64,000 bases of DNA from Grimontia marina (GCF_900060185.1 NZ_FIZY01000002.1:106163-170162), one strand, 5' to 3'; counted from the stretch's first letter, positions 1 to 10,871 are shown. Numbers and translations: made by a program. The notes: generated by a model not told the origin, from the sequence alone.

Positions 1-437
1 GTATCTTTACCTACAAAGCAGCCAGCACCGACTTGCACGTTGTCGCCGAGCTCTACGCCGTCTTCTACCACAGCGTTATGGCCAACAGCGACGCCATTCC
101 CCAGTTTCGCTGTCGGTGAAACATAGGCACTAGGGGCAATATCAACCGCACAGGCAGGTGTGGTATCCAGCAATTGTGCGGTTAATGCATATCCCAGATA
201 CGGGTCTTTCAACACTAGTGCATTTCCGGTGCAGTATGACAGGTCGGCTTCCTTGACCATCACAGCACTTGCCTGACAATCGGCAAGATGTTTGCGGTAT
301 TTGCTGCTGGAAAGGAAGGTGATCTCTCCTTCGCCAGCTTTATCCATACCCGCGATGGCACTGATTTGCACACTGCCATCACCGTGCAGTTCTGCACCCA
401 GTTTATCCGCTAATTCAGCGAGCGTAATAGAAGCCAT
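1..437 (-). CDS. lpxD: UDP-3-O-acylglucosamine N-acyltransferase LpxD, N-terminal part
   Basis: Transfers the N-linked hydroxyacyl chain to UDP-3-O-acylglucosamine, the third step of lipid A synthesis, in the cytoplasm. The ATG is at 435-437 and reads leftward as MASITLAELADKLGAEL, the typical LpxD N-terminal uridine-binding domain. It runs into the start of the left-handed beta-helix, where hexapeptide-like units (for example around the GNGVAVGHNAVVEDGVELG stretch) are visible. About 145 residues are present and the rest lies beyond the left edge. It follows skp by 12 bases, the standard bamA-skp-lpxD order, so it is probably cotranscribed. Family assignment is secure; completeness cannot be judged. 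Confidence 0.93.
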   Translation of the reverse strand, partial: MASITLAELADKLGAELHGDGSVQISAIAGMDKAGEGEITFLSSSKYRKHLADCQASAVMVKEADLSYCTGNALVLKDPYLGYALTAQLLDTTPACAVDIAPSAYVSPTAKLGNGVAVGHNAVVEDGVELGDNVQVGAGCFVGKD

Positions 438-449
438 TTTCTACCTTAC

Positions 450-959
450 TTATTTCACTGCTTTCAGTACTTTTTCTGACAGGTCGTCTTTCGGGCTTGC
501 GTACATCACAGCCTGACTATTGATGACCATGTCATAGCCTTCTTTCTTGGCAATTGTTTCAATAGTTTTCTGTAGCTTCTGAACTAGTTTACGCTCTTCT
601 TCAACGCCACGTTTACGCTGATCTTCCTGAAGGTTTTTCGCTTTCAGTTTAAAATCCGCATCCAGCGCCTGCAGCTCGCGTTGCAGCTTGGTGCGTTCCG
701 CCTCACTCATCAGCTCACCATTGCGCTGCAATTTCTCAACGCCTTTTTCCAGTTTGCTACGAAGACGATCAACTTCAGCGATACGATCTTTAAATTCTTT
801 GCGAAGCTTTTCGTTCACATTACTTTTCTTCGCCATTTCGGCCAGTACTGGGCCAGTCGCAACGTAACCAATTTTCTGTGCAGCTTCCGCCGCTGTTGCG
901 TAAAAAGAAGCAGTAACAATGGCAAGGCTCAGGCCTGCCGCTTTGATAATAGGTTTCAA
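450..959 (-). CDS. skp: periplasmic chaperone Skp (OmpH), TTG start
   Basis: Periplasmic trimeric chaperone that holds unfolded outer-membrane proteins on their way to BamA. The 169-residue product has an N-terminal signal peptide of about 26 residues ending in ATAAEA, then a short beta segment (QKIGYVATGPVLAEM) and a long, charged, coiled-coil middle (residues about 45-125) that forms the tentacles, then a C-terminal return to the body domain. The start is TTG at 957-959; it has a well placed AGGAG six bases upstream and no in-frame ATG gives a full signal peptide. It lies 21 bases after bamA and 12 before lpxD, so it belongs to that operon. Confidence 0.93.
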   Translation of the reverse strand: MKPIIKAAGLSLAIVTASFYATAAEAAQKIGYVATGPVLAEMAKKSNVNEKLRKEFKDRIAEVDRLRSKLEKGVEKLQRNGELMSEAERTKLQRELQALDADFKLKAKNLQEDQRKRGVEEERKLVQKLQKTIETIAKKEGYDMVINSQAVMYASPKDDLSEKVLKAVK

Positions 960-980
960 ACTTTTCTCCTAATGTTGAAA

Positions 981-3380
981 TCAGAACGTACGGCCAATGG
1001 TAAAGGTGAAGAATTCCTCGTCGTCACCCTCGTATTTCTTGATTGGTTTAGCCAGTGAGAATACCAGCGGTCCCATCGGGGAGCGCCATTGAATCGATGC
1101 ACCATACGATGCCCGGTAGTTCGATGGATCGCTATAGTCGTAAATATATTCCTGACCACTGATGACACGCGCATCATTCAGGTCGTAATCGGTATCCCAC
1201 ACTGAAGCCGCATCCACGAACACACTGGTTCGGATCGCACTTCTCGCTTCTTCCGAAACAAATGGCATCGGGAAAATCAGTTCCGCACTGGCTAGCGCAA
1301 TGGCGTTACCACCGACAGAATCGTTACTGCCTACAAGCGCAGGGTTGTTACCCGCTCCTTGGTCATATACCGCTTTGGGGCCCGCCGTATTTGAACGGAA
1401 ACCACGTAGCGTTGAATAACCACCTGCATAGAAATTTTCATAAAACGGCAGCAGGTAATCATTTTCGTCATTGCTACCATAACCATTTCCGTATCCCAAA
1501 CGTCCGCGCATTAAGAACGAAAAGTTATGTGCGTCATCCAGAGGGAAGTATTGGCGAACATCATACTGCGCTTTGAAATACTGGGTATCAGAACCCGGCA
1601 CTGTCATTCGGAATGATGCGCGCTGATAGTTACCCGCTGTTGGGAAGAAGCCGCGATTCAGGTTGTTTCGTGTCCAACTTACCGACCAGTCAAAATCATC
1701 GACCACGAGACTGCCATCATCTGTCACGCTGTCGCCCATAGAATCGAGGAATTTTTGAATCTGGTAATAGCCACCCAAGTTTTCAATCTGACGGTGGGTG
1801 TAGCCCATAGAGAAATCAAAATAGTTGATTTCGTCAAACGGGAAACCCCAAGTCAGGCTGGTTCCGTAGCTTTTATCCGTGTAGTCAACGATGTTTGCAT
1901 CAGAGGCTTCAAACTCATTGAAGAAAATACGCCCACCAAGGCTGATGCCATCCAGAGTAAAATAAGGGTCACGATAATCCAGCGTCAGGTTCTTTTGGTA
2001 ATCGTTGATCATCGCATTGACACCAAAACGGTTACCTGAACCGGCAAAGTTATCTTGCTGGAGACCTGCCTGAAAACTGATCCCTGACTCGGTACCGTAA
2101 CCGATACCAAAATTCACACTGCCAGAGTTGGTTTCTTTAACGACATACTCGACATCTACCTGATCATCAGTACCCGGTACCCGGGAAGTCCGAACATCCA
2201 CGGTTTCGAAAAAGCCCAGACGGTTCAAACGATCTTTACTGGTCTCAACCGATTTAGAATTCAGCCAAGAGCCTTCCATCTGTCGCATTTCGCGGCGCAG
2301 CACTTCGTCTTTGGTAATTTGGTTACCAGAGAATTTGATGTTGCGAACATAGATACGCTTACCCGGATCAACGTTGACGTTTAGGGCAACCGTTTTGGCT
2401 TCATCATCAAATTCAGGAATGGTGGAAACCTGAGGATAGGCATAACCTTGCTCACCTAGCTTACGTTTAATTTCATCTTCCAACCGCGTCACTTTTTGAC
2501 CGTTGTAAGTCTCACCGTCTTCGAAAGGCACCAGCGCGGCAAATTCAGCACTGTCTTTACCGCCTCGGAAGCTGACATCTGCCACCGTGTAAGGTTCGCC
2601 CTCATCAATATTCAGGGTTATATAAACGCCTTTCTTGTCAGGTGAAATTGAAACGTTAGCCGATTCAACGCGAAACTTTAGATATCCGCGGTTCAAATAG
2701 AAGGAACGTAGATTCTCCAAATCACCGGCTAATGCCTGTTTCTGATATTGTTCGTTGGCGAGGAAGTTCCACCAAGGTACATCAGCTCGGAGCTTGAAGT
2801 TATCTTTCAATTCATCATCAGAAAAAACGTCGTTACCAATAAAGTTAATTTGTTGGATTTTTGCTGAGACGCCCTCAGTGAAAACAAACTTAACATCAGC
2901 ACGGTTTCGAGGGAGCGGGGTGATCACCGTATCGACAACAGCATTGTATTTACCCACGCTGTAGTAGAAATCTTCCAGACCTTTTTCGATATTGGATAGC
3001 TTAGTGCGGTCCAGTGACTCACCCACGCGAAGGCCGGAAGCGGAAAGGTTCTCTTCCAGCTGTTCTTCTTTAATGGCTTTGTTGCCTGAAAAAGACACGC
3101 TGGCAATCGTTGGGCGTTCAATCACTTTGACCAACAGATCATCGCCATCACGGAAGACGCGCACGTTTTCAAAGTTGCCGGTGGAAAACAGGGATTTGAT
3201 GATCCCGGAAACATCGCCTTCGTCGATGTTGTCGCCAACCCGTACCGGCATTGCGAGCAACGCAGCACCGAGGCTGACGCGCTGAAGCCCCTCAAAACGA
3301 ATATCTTCTACTACGAACTCATCGGCCGTAACAGAACTTGAGAATAAAAGAGAGGCTATAAGAAGTTTTTTCATCGCCAT
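981..3380 (-). CDS. bamA: outer-membrane protein assembly factor BamA
   Basis: Central component of the BAM complex that folds and inserts beta-barrel proteins into the outer membrane. The protein (about 799 residues) has a signal peptide beginning MAMKKLLIASLLF and ending near TADEF, five POTRA repeats over roughly residues 20-420, and a C-terminal 16-strand barrel. The barrel carries an RGF motif near residue 655 and ends in the phenylalanine-terminated sequence FTFTIGRTF expected of an outer-membrane barrel. I chose the ATG at 3380: an upstream in-frame ATG at 3395 has its AAGGA almost touching it. It lies between rseP and skp in the conserved order, and sigma-E control is likely from family knowledge, though I did not identify the promoter. 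Confidence 0.96.
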   Translation of the reverse strand: MAMKKLLIASLLFSSSVTADEFVVEDIRFEGLQRVSLGAALLAMPVRVGDNIDEGDVSGIIKSLFSTGNFENVRVFRDGDDLLVKVIERPTIASVSFSGNKAIKEEQLEENLSASGLRVGESLDRTKLSNIEKGLEDFYYSVGKYNAVVDTVITPLPRNRADVKFVFTEGVSAKIQQINFIGNDVFSDDELKDNFKLRADVPWWNFLANEQYQKQALAGDLENLRSFYLNRGYLKFRVESANVSISPDKKGVYITLNIDEGEPYTVADVSFRGGKDSAEFAALVPFEDGETYNGQKVTRLEDEIKRKLGEQGYAYPQVSTIPEFDDEAKTVALNVNVDPGKRIYVRNIKFSGNQITKDEVLRREMRQMEGSWLNSKSVETSKDRLNRLGFFETVDVRTSRVPGTDDQVDVEYVVKETNSGSVNFGIGYGTESGISFQAGLQQDNFAGSGNRFGVNAMINDYQKNLTLDYRDPYFTLDGISLGGRIFFNEFEASDANIVDYTDKSYGTSLTWGFPFDEINYFDFSMGYTHRQIENLGGYYQIQKFLDSMGDSVTDDGSLVVDDFDWSVSWTRNNLNRGFFPTAGNYQRASFRMTVPGSDTQYFKAQYDVRQYFPLDDAHNFSFLMRGRLGYGNGYGSNDENDYLLPFYENFYAGGYSTLRGFRSNTAGPKAVYDQGAGNNPALVGSNDSVGGNAIALASAELIFPMPFVSEEARSAIRTSVFVDAASVWDTDYDLNDARVISGQEYIYDYSDPSNYRASYGASIQWRSPMGPLVFSLAKPIKKYEGDDEEFFTFTIGRTF

Positions 3381-3417
3381 TGCTTGCTCTGACATTTCCT
3401 TGCTAAACGCTGAATGT

Positions 3418-4773
3418 TTATAGTCGGGCGAAATCGTTAAATATCGCTACAGCCATCAACGCCATGATGATTGCTGTACCTACCCGATATCCCATATCCT
3501 GCACTCGTTCAGAGACGGGGCGACGTGTCACGGCTTCAATACCAAAAAACAACAGGTGTCCGCCATCAAGAACCGGTAACGGTAACAGGTTAATAATGCC
3601 TAAATTAACGCTGATCAGTGCGAGAAAGCCGAGAAAGTATACCAGACCGAAGTCTGCGGTCATCCCTGCACCTTTTGCAATTGAGATAGGTCCACTCAAA
3701 TTCCTTACTGCCACGTCACCTGTGAACAGTTTTTTGATCATACCTGCGGTGAGCGACACCACCTGCCAGGTTTTATCCAAGGCCGCCGGAATGGCATCCA
3801 AAGGGCCATATTGAAGCGTCAATTGATGCGACTCAGGCCAAGGCTCTACCTCTGGGGCAAAGCCTGCATAGCCTATTGCCTTTCCATCCTGAACATTGGC
3901 ATCTGGCGTTAAGATTAAAGATACTGCTGTACCATCACGTTTAACAACCAAGGGTAAAGCCTGTTCAGGGTTCGCACGAATGGTCTCAACCACTTCGGTC
4001 CAATCGGTTACCGCGCTGCCCCCAAGAGATACCAATTCATCGTTGACGAGAAGCCCCGCTTTTTCAGCAGCGCTGCCTTCAACCACATTAGCAATCACGT
4101 TTGTGATTTCTGGGCGGTAAGGTGTCATTCCAAGAGTGCGCAACGCTGACTGTGATTCAGGGTCAAAAGACCAGGTTGCCAAATCCAGATTTTTCTCAAC
4201 TGCGTATGCTGCATTTTCATCTGGTTTGACTGCCACTGTCATATCACTGTCACCAATATGAGCGATCAACTGAAAATTAACTGATTCCCAATCTGGCGTT
4301 TTGATACCAGAGATCTCAGTTAGTTCCATTCCCGGCTCTAAGCCGGCTTGAGCGGCAATAGATTGGGGAGCGACATCACCAATAATTGGTTTTACTGCTG
4401 GTACACCAATGATCATCACCAACCAATACGCCACAATTGCAAACAGGAAGTTAGCCACTGGGCCTGCAGCAACAATCGCACTACGCTGCCAAAGTGGGCG
4501 GTTATTGAATGCTTGCTCTTTCTGGGATACTGGAACGTCGTCTACACGCTCATCAAGCATTTTGACGTAGCCACCTAATGGGATCATCGCTAACGTATAT
4601 TCGGTGCCGTCTTTGCCCACTTTTTTCCAAATCGACTTACCAAAGCCAATCGAAAAGCGCTCAACTTTCACACCACATTTACGTGCAACCCAAAAATGGC
4701 CGTACTCATGTACGGCAATCAAAATGCCGAGTGCAATGAGGAAAAACAGCAGGTTCCAAAGAATGGCGCTCAT
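3418..4773 (-). CDS. rseP: RIP zinc metalloprotease RseP
   Basis: Inner-membrane site-2 protease that cleaves RseA after DegS and so releases sigma-E; it also clears signal peptides. The 451-residue protein has the zinc motif HEYGH at residues 22-26 in the first membrane segment, two periplasmic PDZ domains in the middle (about 125-310), and the LDGGH motif at about 402-406 in the C-terminal membrane part, so all catalytic elements are present. Its ATG overlaps the dxr stop codon (ATGA arrangement at 4770-4773), which implies translational coupling with dxr. bamA follows closely, linking envelope stress proteolysis and barrel assembly in one transcript. Confidence 0.96.
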   Translation of the reverse strand: MSAILWNLLFFLIALGILIAVHEYGHFWVARKCGVKVERFSIGFGKSIWKKVGKDGTEYTLAMIPLGGYVKMLDERVDDVPVSQKEQAFNNRPLWQRSAIVAAGPVANFLFAIVAYWLVMIIGVPAVKPIIGDVAPQSIAAQAGLEPGMELTEISGIKTPDWESVNFQLIAHIGDSDMTVAVKPDENAAYAVEKNLDLATWSFDPESQSALRTLGMTPYRPEITNVIANVVEGSAAEKAGLLVNDELVSLGGSAVTDWTEVVETIRANPEQALPLVVKRDGTAVSLILTPDANVQDGKAIGYAGFAPEVEPWPESHQLTLQYGPLDAIPAALDKTWQVVSLTAGMIKKLFTGDVAVRNLSGPISIAKGAGMTADFGLVYFLGFLALISVNLGIINLLPLPVLDGGHLLFFGIEAVTRRPVSERVQDMGYRVGTAIIMALMAVAIFNDFARL

Positions 4774-5966
4774 TGTGTTAACTCCATAATCCTTTTCTGA
4801 GCCATGACACGTGCTGTGTCATCCACCTCTAAGAGGCTTTTAATGCAGGATGGTTGCGATAACTCCGCCCGTTGTAACACAGCATCATTCACCTCAGCAA
4901 TCTGCATGAAACCAATTTGCCCCTGCAAGAATGCTTCAACCGCAACTTCATTGGCGGCATTAAGAGTCGTTGTTGCAGCCTGACCCACGTAACAGGCATC
5001 AATCGCCAACTTCAAACATGGATAACGGTTGAAATCTGGTTTCATGAAAGTGAATTCACCGACTTCACTGAAATCCAGAGGCCTCACACCCGCTTCAATG
5101 CGCTCTGGGTAAGCCAAAGCATACGCAATAGGAGTACACATATCCGGGCGTCCCATTTGTGCCAGCACAGAACCATCTCGGTACTGTACCATCGAGTGGA
5201 TCACCGATTGAGGATGGATGATCACATCCAACTGTTCACGACTGGCATTAAACAGCCATCGCGCCTCAACATATTCGAGACCCTTATTCATCATAGTGGC
5301 AGAGTCGACGGAGATTTTAGGGCCCATCGACCAATTCGGATGCGCGATTGCCTGAGCGGGCGTTACTTCTTGTAGAAGGGCTAAATCTGTGTAACGGAAC
5401 GGACCACCAGAGCCTGTAAGAAGGATTTTGCTGACGCCTTCAGAGGCCAAATCACAAATACCTGGACGCGACTGAATGCTTGCTGGAAGACACTGGAAAA
5501 TTGCATTGTGCTCACTGTCGACGGGCAGAAGCTCAGCACCGTATTGGTGAACAGCATCGATAAAGAACTGGCCAGACATCACCAGCGCTTCTTTATTGGC
5601 TAACAGAACGCGTTTCCCAGCCTTCACAGCTGCCATGGTGGGAATAAGACCTGCTGCGCCCACCACTGCAGCCATAACGGTATCAACATCAGTGTGCTCT
5701 GAAATTGCAGAAAGACCTTCAATCCCGCTAAGCACTTCTGTCGCGCAGCCTTGATTTTTCAGCGCCAGACGCAAACTAGCTGCTGCTTCAGCATTCGCCA
5801 TAGCGGCAAACTTTGGACGCCATTTCAGGCACAAAAGAAGCATTTCATTGACATTGGCATTCGCCGCGAGCGCGAAAACCTCGTAGGCGTGAGGATTCTT
5901 TTCAATCACAGAAAGCGTGCTGGTACCAATTGAACCGGTTGCACCAAGAATCGTTATCTTACGCAT
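4770..5966 (-). CDS. dxr: 1-deoxy-D-xylulose 5-phosphate reductoisomerase (IspC)
   Basis: Converts DXP to 2-C-methyl-D-erythritol 4-phosphate with NADPH, the first committed step of the MEP isoprenoid pathway. The product from the ATG at 5964-5966 is 398 residues, the usual length. It opens with the dinucleotide-binding motif GATGSIG, then has the [13 protein letters not shown] metal and substrate segment and the [13 protein letters not shown] catalytic segment. An in-frame upstream start would add 15 residues without family support. It sits between cdsA and rseP; its stop codon overlaps the rseP start. Its neighbour uppS uses products of the same pathway. Confidence 0.96.
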   Translation of the reverse strand: MRKITILGATGSIGTSTLSVIEKNPHAYEVFALAANANVNEMLLLCLKWRPKFAAMANAEAAASLRLALKNQGCATEVLSGIEGLSAISEHTDVDTVMAAVVGAAGLIPTMAAVKAGKRVLLANKEALVMSGQFFIDAVHQYGAELLPVDSEHNAIFQCLPASIQSRPGICDLASEGVSKILLTGSGGPFRYTDLALLQEVTPAQAIAHPNWSMGPKISVDSATMMNKGLEYVEARWLFNASREQLDVIIHPQSVIHSMVQYRDGSVLAQMGRPDMCTPIAYALAYPERIEAGVRPLDFSEVGEFTFMKPDFNRYPCLKLAIDACYVGQAATTTLNAANEVAVEAFLQGQIGFMQIAEVNDAVLQRAELSQPSCIKSLLEVDDTARVMAQKRIMELTQ

Positions 5967-6033
5967 AGGAAACTCTAAATTTTTGTTCTGTAAAGCCTGA
6001 ATACAACTCACCGGCTAAACGCCGGTGAAAGTG

Positions 6034-6882
6034 TTACGCAAGCCAGAAATACAATACGGTGAAGACTGGGAATGCGGCCGTCAGGCTATCTATTCTATCC
6101 AGTATACCGCCATGTCCGGGTAAAATGCTGCCACTGTCTTTCACACCTGCAACACGCTTAAACATGCTTTCCGCCAGATCGCCCAAAACTGAAGCGAAGG
6201 AAGTGATCAAGGCAACAAGACCTAACATAGCAAGGGAGGAGAAAGGAATAGAGAAATACTGAGCAGCGGTCAAGGTGACAACAACTGCTGCGATCAATCC
6301 GCCAATCAGACCTTCAACCGTTTTATTCGGGCTCACCGAAGGTGCCATTTTGCGCTTACCGAAGGTCTTACCCGCAAAATACGCACCTGTATCAGCAGAC
6401 CAAACCAACAAACAAACCAAAAGCACCATCTTCGCACCAAGATAAGGGGAAACATCGAAGTGGTAGGCACGAAGAAGAATAACGCTCCAGAGAAATGGGA
6501 GCAGCGTCAGTACGCCAAATCCTTGCTGCACCGCGTTGCTCTCTCCCCACCAACCTGTTCCTCTTGGATAGCGCAGAACCATCACAGTGGCTGCCAGCCA
6601 CCATAATGCACCAGCAATCGCCAACACACTGCCACTGATGGAGTTCAATTGCAGTCCATCAAGAGTCACAGGTAACGCAAACAGTGAACCGACAAGAATG
6701 ATTGCAGGGAAAACAAATGCGCTAAAACGGGACGAGGCAGCCACAAACTTGGTCCACTCCCAGTGGCCAAGTAAAGTGACGCCTGCCACAGCAATCACGA
6801 AAAGTTGTAACGGCAAAAAGAAAATACCGGCGATAACAAGCGGTGCCAGTACCAGTGCCGTTAAGACACGTTGTTTCAGCAA
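6034..6882 (-). CDS. cdsA: phosphatidate cytidylyltransferase CdsA
   Basis: Integral membrane enzyme that makes CDP-diacylglycerol from phosphatidic acid and CTP, the branch point of phospholipid synthesis. The 282-residue protein is hydrophobic throughout, with about eight predicted membrane segments. It carries the CDS signature near the C terminus: SMFKR, then KDSGSILPGHGGILDRIDS, which holds the two metal-binding aspartates. It lies 10 bases after uppS and before dxr in the conserved uppS-cdsA-dxr order and is presumably cotranscribed with them. Confidence 0.95.
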   Translation of the reverse strand: MLKQRVLTALVLAPLVIAGIFFLPLQLFVIAVAGVTLLGHWEWTKFVAASSRFSAFVFPAIILVGSLFALPVTLDGLQLNSISGSVLAIAGALWWLAATVMVLRYPRGTGWWGESNAVQQGFGVLTLLPFLWSVILLRAYHFDVSPYLGAKMVLLVCLLVWSADTGAYFAGKTFGKRKMAPSVSPNKTVEGLIGGLIAAVVVTLTAAQYFSIPFSSLAMLGLVALITSFASVLGDLAESMFKRVAGVKDSGSILPGHGGILDRIDSLTAAFPVFTVLYFWLA

Positions 6883-6892
6883 ACGAAACCCT

Positions 6893-7663
6893 CTATTTTT
6901 CTACTTGTAACATGGCCTTGATCTGCTCACCGGTACACCCAAATCGGCGTTCGCGGTTGATAAACCAAGCAATAGCATCGGTGAGACTTGTCTCGTCGAA
7001 ATCAGGCCAGAATTGTTCGGTGAAATACAACTCCGCATAGGCCGCTTGCCACAGCATAAAGTTGCTAATGCGGCATTCGCCGCTGGTGCGTATCATCAAG
7101 TCTACGTCTGGTAGGCCAGAACAAGACAGGTGCACCTGAAGATCACCTTCAGTGAGTTGCCCTGCAGGAATTTCGCCACGCTCTACCTGAGCAGCAAGCT
7201 TTTTAACAGCCTGCATAATATCCCACTGACCGCCATAGTTGGCAGCCACGTTCAATACCAATCCGGTATTGTTGGCCGTTAAAGCTTCCGCCGCGGCAAT
7301 TTTATCTTGTAACGACTGGCTAAAGCGCGTGGTATCACCAATTACCTTGAGCTTTACACCATTTTTGTGAAGACGTTTCACTTCACGTCCCAGCACAGTG
7401 ACAAAAAGCTCCATCAACAGGCTGACTTCTTCCTCTGGACGACGCCAGTTTTCACTGCTGAATGCAAACAGGGTTAAAACCTGAATACCAAGACGATTAG
7501 CAGCTGAAACAGTTTTTCGAACGGCGTCAACACCGGCTTTATGGCCAAACATACGCGCTTTGCCACGCGCTTTGGCCCAACGGCCATTTCCGTCCATGAT
7601 GACGGCGATGTGTTTAGGAAGTAGGCTGGGATCGATTTCTTGATGGAAAGATTGGGAGCTCAT
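6893..7663 (-). CDS. uppS: undecaprenyl diphosphate synthase UppS
   Basis: Cis-prenyltransferase that builds the C55 lipid carrier for peptidoglycan and O-antigen from farnesyl diphosphate and IPP. Motifs present are [13 protein letters not shown] with the catalytic aspartate near the N terminus, [11 protein letters not shown], and the C-terminal RTSGE region. The residue after RTSGE is cysteine where I would expect glutamine from enterobacterial proteins. Starting at ATG 7661-7663 (MSSQSF) gives 256 residues and places AAGGA five bases upstream; the adjacent ATG at 7664-7666 is possible. A strong terminator hairpin separates it from frr. Confidence 0.95.
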   Translation of the reverse strand: MSSQSFHQEIDPSLLPKHIAVIMDGNGRWAKARGKARMFGHKAGVDAVRKTVSAANRLGIQVLTLFAFSSENWRRPEEEVSLLMELFVTVLGREVKRLHKNGVKLKVIGDTTRFSQSLQDKIAAAEALTANNTGLVLNVAANYGGQWDIMQAVKKLAAQVERGEIPAGQLTEGDLQVHLSCSGLPDVDLMIRTSGECRISNFMLWQAAYAELYFTEQFWPDFDETSLTDAIAWFINRERRFGCTGEQIKAMLQVEK

Positions 7664-7679
7664 CATTATCCTTCGCAAA

Positions 7680-7710
7680 TAAAAAGCGCTGTACTGCTAG
7701 CACAGCGCTT
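7680..7710 (-). terminator. Rho-independent terminator after frr
   Basis: A 9-bp perfect stem (AAGCGCTGT with ACAGCGCTT, loop of nine bases) is followed on the minus strand by a run of five T residues. It lies between the frr stop and the uppS start and would reduce read-through from the translation genes into the uppS-cdsA-dxr group. The uppS ribosome binding site begins just after the T run. Confidence 0.8.
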
Positions 7711-7738
7711 CGGCAATGGAATCAGAGTGTAGCCGGAA

Positions 7739-8296
7739 TTAAACTTCCATCAACTCTTTTTCTTTGGCTTCAAGAATTGTATCAATTTCTTTAACAGCCG
7801 CGTCAGTCAGTTTTTGGATATCGTCCTGACCACGACGCTCTTCGTCTTCAGAAATTTCTTTCTCTTTCAGCAAGCCTTTCAGATCGCTGTTGGCGTCACG
7901 GCGGATGTTACGAACAGCAACACGGCCGCCTTCAGCTTCACCACGGACAATCTTAACCAAATCGCGACGACGCTCTTCGGTTAGCGGTGGCAATGGAACG
8001 CGGATAACGGTACCCGCAGACATCGGGTTCAGACCCAGATCTGAAGTCATGATCGCTTTTTCGATAGCTTGCGTTACGGACTTATCGAAAACAGTGATAG
8101 CCAGAGTACGTGCATCTTCCGCAACGATTGAAGCCAGTTGCTTCAACGGAGTTGCAGAGCCGTAGTAATCGACAGAAAGGCCATCAAGCAGCGCTGGATG
8201 TGCACGACCAGTGCGGATTTTAGATAGAGTGTTCTTCAGCGCTTCAACGCTTTTCTGCATGCGCTCTTTCGCATCTGCGTTAATTTCATTGATCAC
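7739..8296 (-). CDS. frr: ribosome recycling factor
   Basis: Splits the post-termination ribosome together with EF-G. The 185-residue product is the normal length, begins [21 protein letters not shown] and shows the two-domain RRF pattern: a long helical bundle interrupted by a short beta domain (about residues 30-105). The conserved segments [11 protein letters not shown] and [13 protein letters not shown] are present. It follows pyrH on the minus strand with a gap of about 57 bases and is closed by the hairpin at 7680-7710. Confidence 0.97.
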   Translation of the reverse strand: MINEINADAKERMQKSVEALKNTLSKIRTGRAHPALLDGLSVDYYGSATPLKQLASIVAEDARTLAITVFDKSVTQAIEKAIMTSDLGLNPMSAGTVIRVPLPPLTEERRRDLVKIVRGEAEGGRVAVRNIRRDANSDLKGLLKEKEISEDEERRGQDDIQKLTDAAVKEIDTILEAKEKELMEV

Positions 8297-8353
8297 GAGA
8301 ATATCCTTGAAGATTCTTTTTTCTAACGATGGAGATTATGCCACTAAAATTGA

Positions 8354-9082
8354 TTAACCGTTATCAATTAGTGTGCCTTCTTGCTCACCCATCACAACTC
8401 GGCGCAGTGCGCCAGGCTTATTCATGTTGAAAACACGAATTGGCATCTTGTGATCGCGAGCCAGAGTGAAGGCAGCCAGGTCCATCACTTTCAATTCTTT
8501 TTCCAGCACATCCTGGTAAACCAGGTGGCTGTAGAGTTCTGCATCCGGGTTTTTCGCTGGGTCGTCAGTGTAAACACCATCTACCTTGGTGGCTTTAATC
8601 ACAACATCAGATTCGATTTCAATGCCACGCAAACATGCTGCTGAATCTGTGGTGAAGAATGGGTTACCAGTACCCGCAGAGAAAATCACCACACGGCCAT
8701 TGCGCAATTGGCTGATAGCTTCTGCCCAGTTGTAGCTGTCACACACACCGTTCAGAGGGATAGCAGACATTACCCGCGCGTTCACATAGGCACGGTGCAG
8801 TGCATCTCGCATAGCCAGACCGTTCATTACAGTCGCCAACATACCCATGTGGTCGCCCACAACCCGGTTCATACCCGCTTCTGCAAGGCCTGCACCACGG
8901 AATAGGTTACCACCACCGATAACCAAGCCAACTTGTACTCCAAGTTCAACCAGTTCTTTGATTTCTTGTGCCATGCGGTCAAGCACAGCCGGGTCGATAC
9001 CGAAGCCTTCTTTACCTTGCAGCGCTTCGCCACTCAATTTAAGCAAAATTCGTTGATAAGCTGGTTTTGGGTTTGTAGTCAT
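8354..9082 (-). CDS. pyrH: UMP kinase PyrH
   Basis: Phosphorylates UMP to UDP; a hexameric amino-acid-kinase-fold enzyme of pyrimidine metabolism. From the ATG at 9080-9082 the protein is 242 residues, with [13 protein letters not shown] at the N terminus, the nucleotide-binding GGGNLFRG near residue 60, and a [12 protein letters not shown] segment near 145, all diagnostic. A GTG two codons upstream is a possible alternative start, but the AAGG element is better spaced for the ATG. It lies between tsf and frr in the conserved order. Confidence 0.96.
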   Translation of the reverse strand: MTTNPKPAYQRILLKLSGEALQGKEGFGIDPAVLDRMAQEIKELVELGVQVGLVIGGGNLFRGAGLAEAGMNRVVGDHMGMLATVMNGLAMRDALHRAYVNARVMSAIPLNGVCDSYNWAEAISQLRNGRVVIFSAGTGNPFFTTDSAACLRGIEIESDVVIKATKVDGVYTDDPAKNPDAELYSHLVYQDVLEKELKVMDLAAFTLARDHKMPIRVFNMNKPGALRRVVMGEQEGTLIDNG

Positions 9083-9124
9083 TCTCACTACCTTTAGGCA
9101 CTAACTTCTACGGATGGGATTGTG

Positions 9125-9152
9125 AAAAGACCGCAGGGTTCTGCGGTCTTTT
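9125..9152 (-). terminator. terminator after tsf
   Basis: A 12-bp perfect hairpin (AAAAGACCGCAG, loop of four, CTGCGGTCTTTT) stands between tsf and pyrH. On the minus strand the stem ends in four T residues, so it is a plausible intrinsic terminator closing the rpsB-tsf unit; the symmetry means it could also act on plus-strand transcripts. Confidence 0.8.
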
Positions 9153-9168
9153 GGGTCTCAAAGAGGAA

Positions 9169-10011
9169 TTAACCTTTCTGAGCGGCTGCAACTTCTTCTG
9201 CGAAGCTCATGCCAGCAGCTTTCTCGATACCTTCACCCACTTCCAGGCGGATGAAAGTAGAAACAGAAGCGCCTTTCTCTTTCAGGATGTCACCTACAGA
9301 TTTCTTAGGTTCCATGATGAAAGGTTGACCAGTCAGAGAAACTTCGCCAGTGAATTTCTTCATGCGGCCTTCAACCATTTTCTCTGCGATTTCTTTAGGC
9401 TTGCCTTCGTTCATCGCGATTTCCACTTGAACTTCGCGCTCTTTAGCAACTACGTCAGCTGGTACGTCGTCAGGAGTTACGTACTCTGGACGTGATGCAG
9501 CAACGTGCATTGCGATGTGCTTCAGCGTTTCTGCATCGCCTTCACCAGCAACAACAACACCGATGCGCTCACCGTGACGGTAAGAAGCCATCGCTGAACC
9601 TTCAACGTAAGCTACGCGACGAATAGAGATGTTTTCACCGATTTTGGCAACCAGCGCTACGCGATCGTCTTCGAACTTCGCTTGCAGCTCTTCTGCAGTG
9701 GCTTTAGTTGCCGCTGCTTCATCAGCAACTGCGTTTGCGAAAGCAGTGAAGTTGCCGTCTTTAGCAACGAAGTCAGTCTGGCAGTTAACTTCAACCAGAG
9801 CAGAAACACCATCAACTTCTTTGATGATGATTGCGCCTTCAGCAGCTACGTTACCTGCTTTCTTAGCAGCTTTAGCAGCGCCTGACTTACGCATGTTTTC
9901 AATCGCCAGCTCGATGTCGCCGTCAGTTTCTACCAGCGCTTTTTTACATTCCATCATGCCTGCGCCAGTGCGTTCGCGCAGTTCTTTTACCAGGGCAGCG
10001 GTAACAGCCAT
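9169..10011 (-). CDS. tsf: elongation factor Ts
   Basis: Guanine nucleotide exchange factor that recycles EF-Tu. The 280-residue protein has the N-terminal module [26 protein letters not shown] with the TGAGMMDCK-type signature, followed by the core with [11 protein letters not shown] (the TDFV element contacting EF-Tu) and [11 protein letters not shown]. Length is close to the 283 residues of E. coli. It follows rpsB with an attenuator-type hairpin in between, as in other gamma-proteobacteria. Confidence 0.97.
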   Translation of the reverse strand: MAVTAALVKELRERTGAGMMECKKALVETDGDIELAIENMRKSGAAKAAKKAGNVAAEGAIIIKEVDGVSALVEVNCQTDFVAKDGNFTAFANAVADEAAATKATAEELQAKFEDDRVALVAKIGENISIRRVAYVEGSAMASYRHGERIGVVVAGEGDAETLKHIAMHVAASRPEYVTPDDVPADVVAKEREVQVEIAMNEGKPKEIAEKMVEGRMKKFTGEVSLTGQPFIMEPKKSVGDILKEKGASVSTFIRLEVGEGIEKAAGMSFAEEVAAAQKG

Positions 10012-10041
10012 TGTTCATTCCTCGATTCGAAACTATTTGGG

Positions 10042-10071
10042 TAAAAATCAGGGGCCCATAGTTGGCCCCTG
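10042..10071 (-). terminator. intercistronic attenuator between rpsB and tsf
   Basis: An 8-bp GC-rich stem (CAGGGGCC with GGCCCCTG, loop of seven) is followed on the minus strand by TGATTTTTAC. This arrangement fits a partial terminator between the S2 and EF-Ts genes, which need different expression levels. Strength cannot be judged from sequence; the T tract is interrupted from the stem by three bases. Confidence 0.65.
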
Positions 10072-10142
10072 CTAACCTACTTAGCTTACAGTGCTGTCTG
10101 TGACAGTCTGATGGCTAAGAACGCTCACAAGGAGCAAGTGTC

Positions 10143-10871
10143 TTATTCAGCGACTTCAACCAGCTCGTCTTCTGCTTGAGCTACGATGTCCTGGCTACGG
10201 CCTTCAGTATATGACTGAGCTGCAGCGTTCAGGTACAGTTGAACTGCGCGAATCGCGTCGTCGTTACCTGGGATAACGAAGTCAACGCCGTCTGGGTCAG
10301 AGTTGGTATCAACTACCGCGTACACTGGGATACCCAGGTTGTTTGCTTCTTTAATAGCAATGTGCTCGTGATCAGCGTCGATGACGAACAGTGCGTCTGG
10401 CAGACCGCCCATGTTTTTGATACCGCCCAGAGACTTCTCAAGTTTCTCCATTTCACGGGTGCGCATCAGAGCTTCTTTCTTAGTCAGCTTTTCGAAAGTA
10501 CCGTCAGTTGACTGAGTTTCCAGATCTTTCAGACGTTTGATTGACTGGCGAACAGTTTTCCAGTTAGTCAGCATACCGCCCAACCAACGGTTGTTCACGT
10601 AGTACTGATCACAGCTTTCTGCTGCTGCTTTAACAGATTCGCTAGCGGCACGCTTAGTACCAACGAACAGTACTTTACCCTTACGCTCACCAACTTTGGT
10701 CAGCTCAGCCAGTACGTCGTTGAACATTGGTACAGTTTTTTCTAGGTTGATGATGTGAACCTTGTTACGTGCACCGAAGATGAACGGCTTCATCTTAGGG
10801 TTCCAGTAACGAGTCTGGTGACCGAAGTGAACACCAGCTTTCAGCATGTCGCGCATTGAAACAGTAGCCAT
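10143..10871 (-). CDS. rpsB: 30S ribosomal protein S2
   Basis: Structural protein of the small ribosomal subunit. From the ATG at 10869-10871 the product is 242 residues and begins [20 protein letters not shown], the standard S2 start. It carries the conserved [11 protein letters not shown] and [14 protein letters not shown] segments and an acidic C terminus. A longer open frame extends upstream through the leader RNA but is not coding. An AGAGGAAT ribosome binding site lies just upstream. It is followed by tsf, with a structured leader in front. Confidence 0.97.
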   Translation of the reverse strand: MATVSMRDMLKAGVHFGHQTRYWNPKMKPFIFGARNKVHIINLEKTVPMFNDVLAELTKVGERKGKVLFVGTKRAASESVKAAAESCDQYYVNNRWLGGMLTNWKTVRQSIKRLKDLETQSTDGTFEKLTKKEALMRTREMEKLEKSLGGIKNMGGLPDALFVIDADHEHIAIKEANNLGIPVYAVVDTNSDPDGVDFVIPGNDDAIRAVQLYLNAAAQSYTEGRSQDIVAQAEDELVEVAE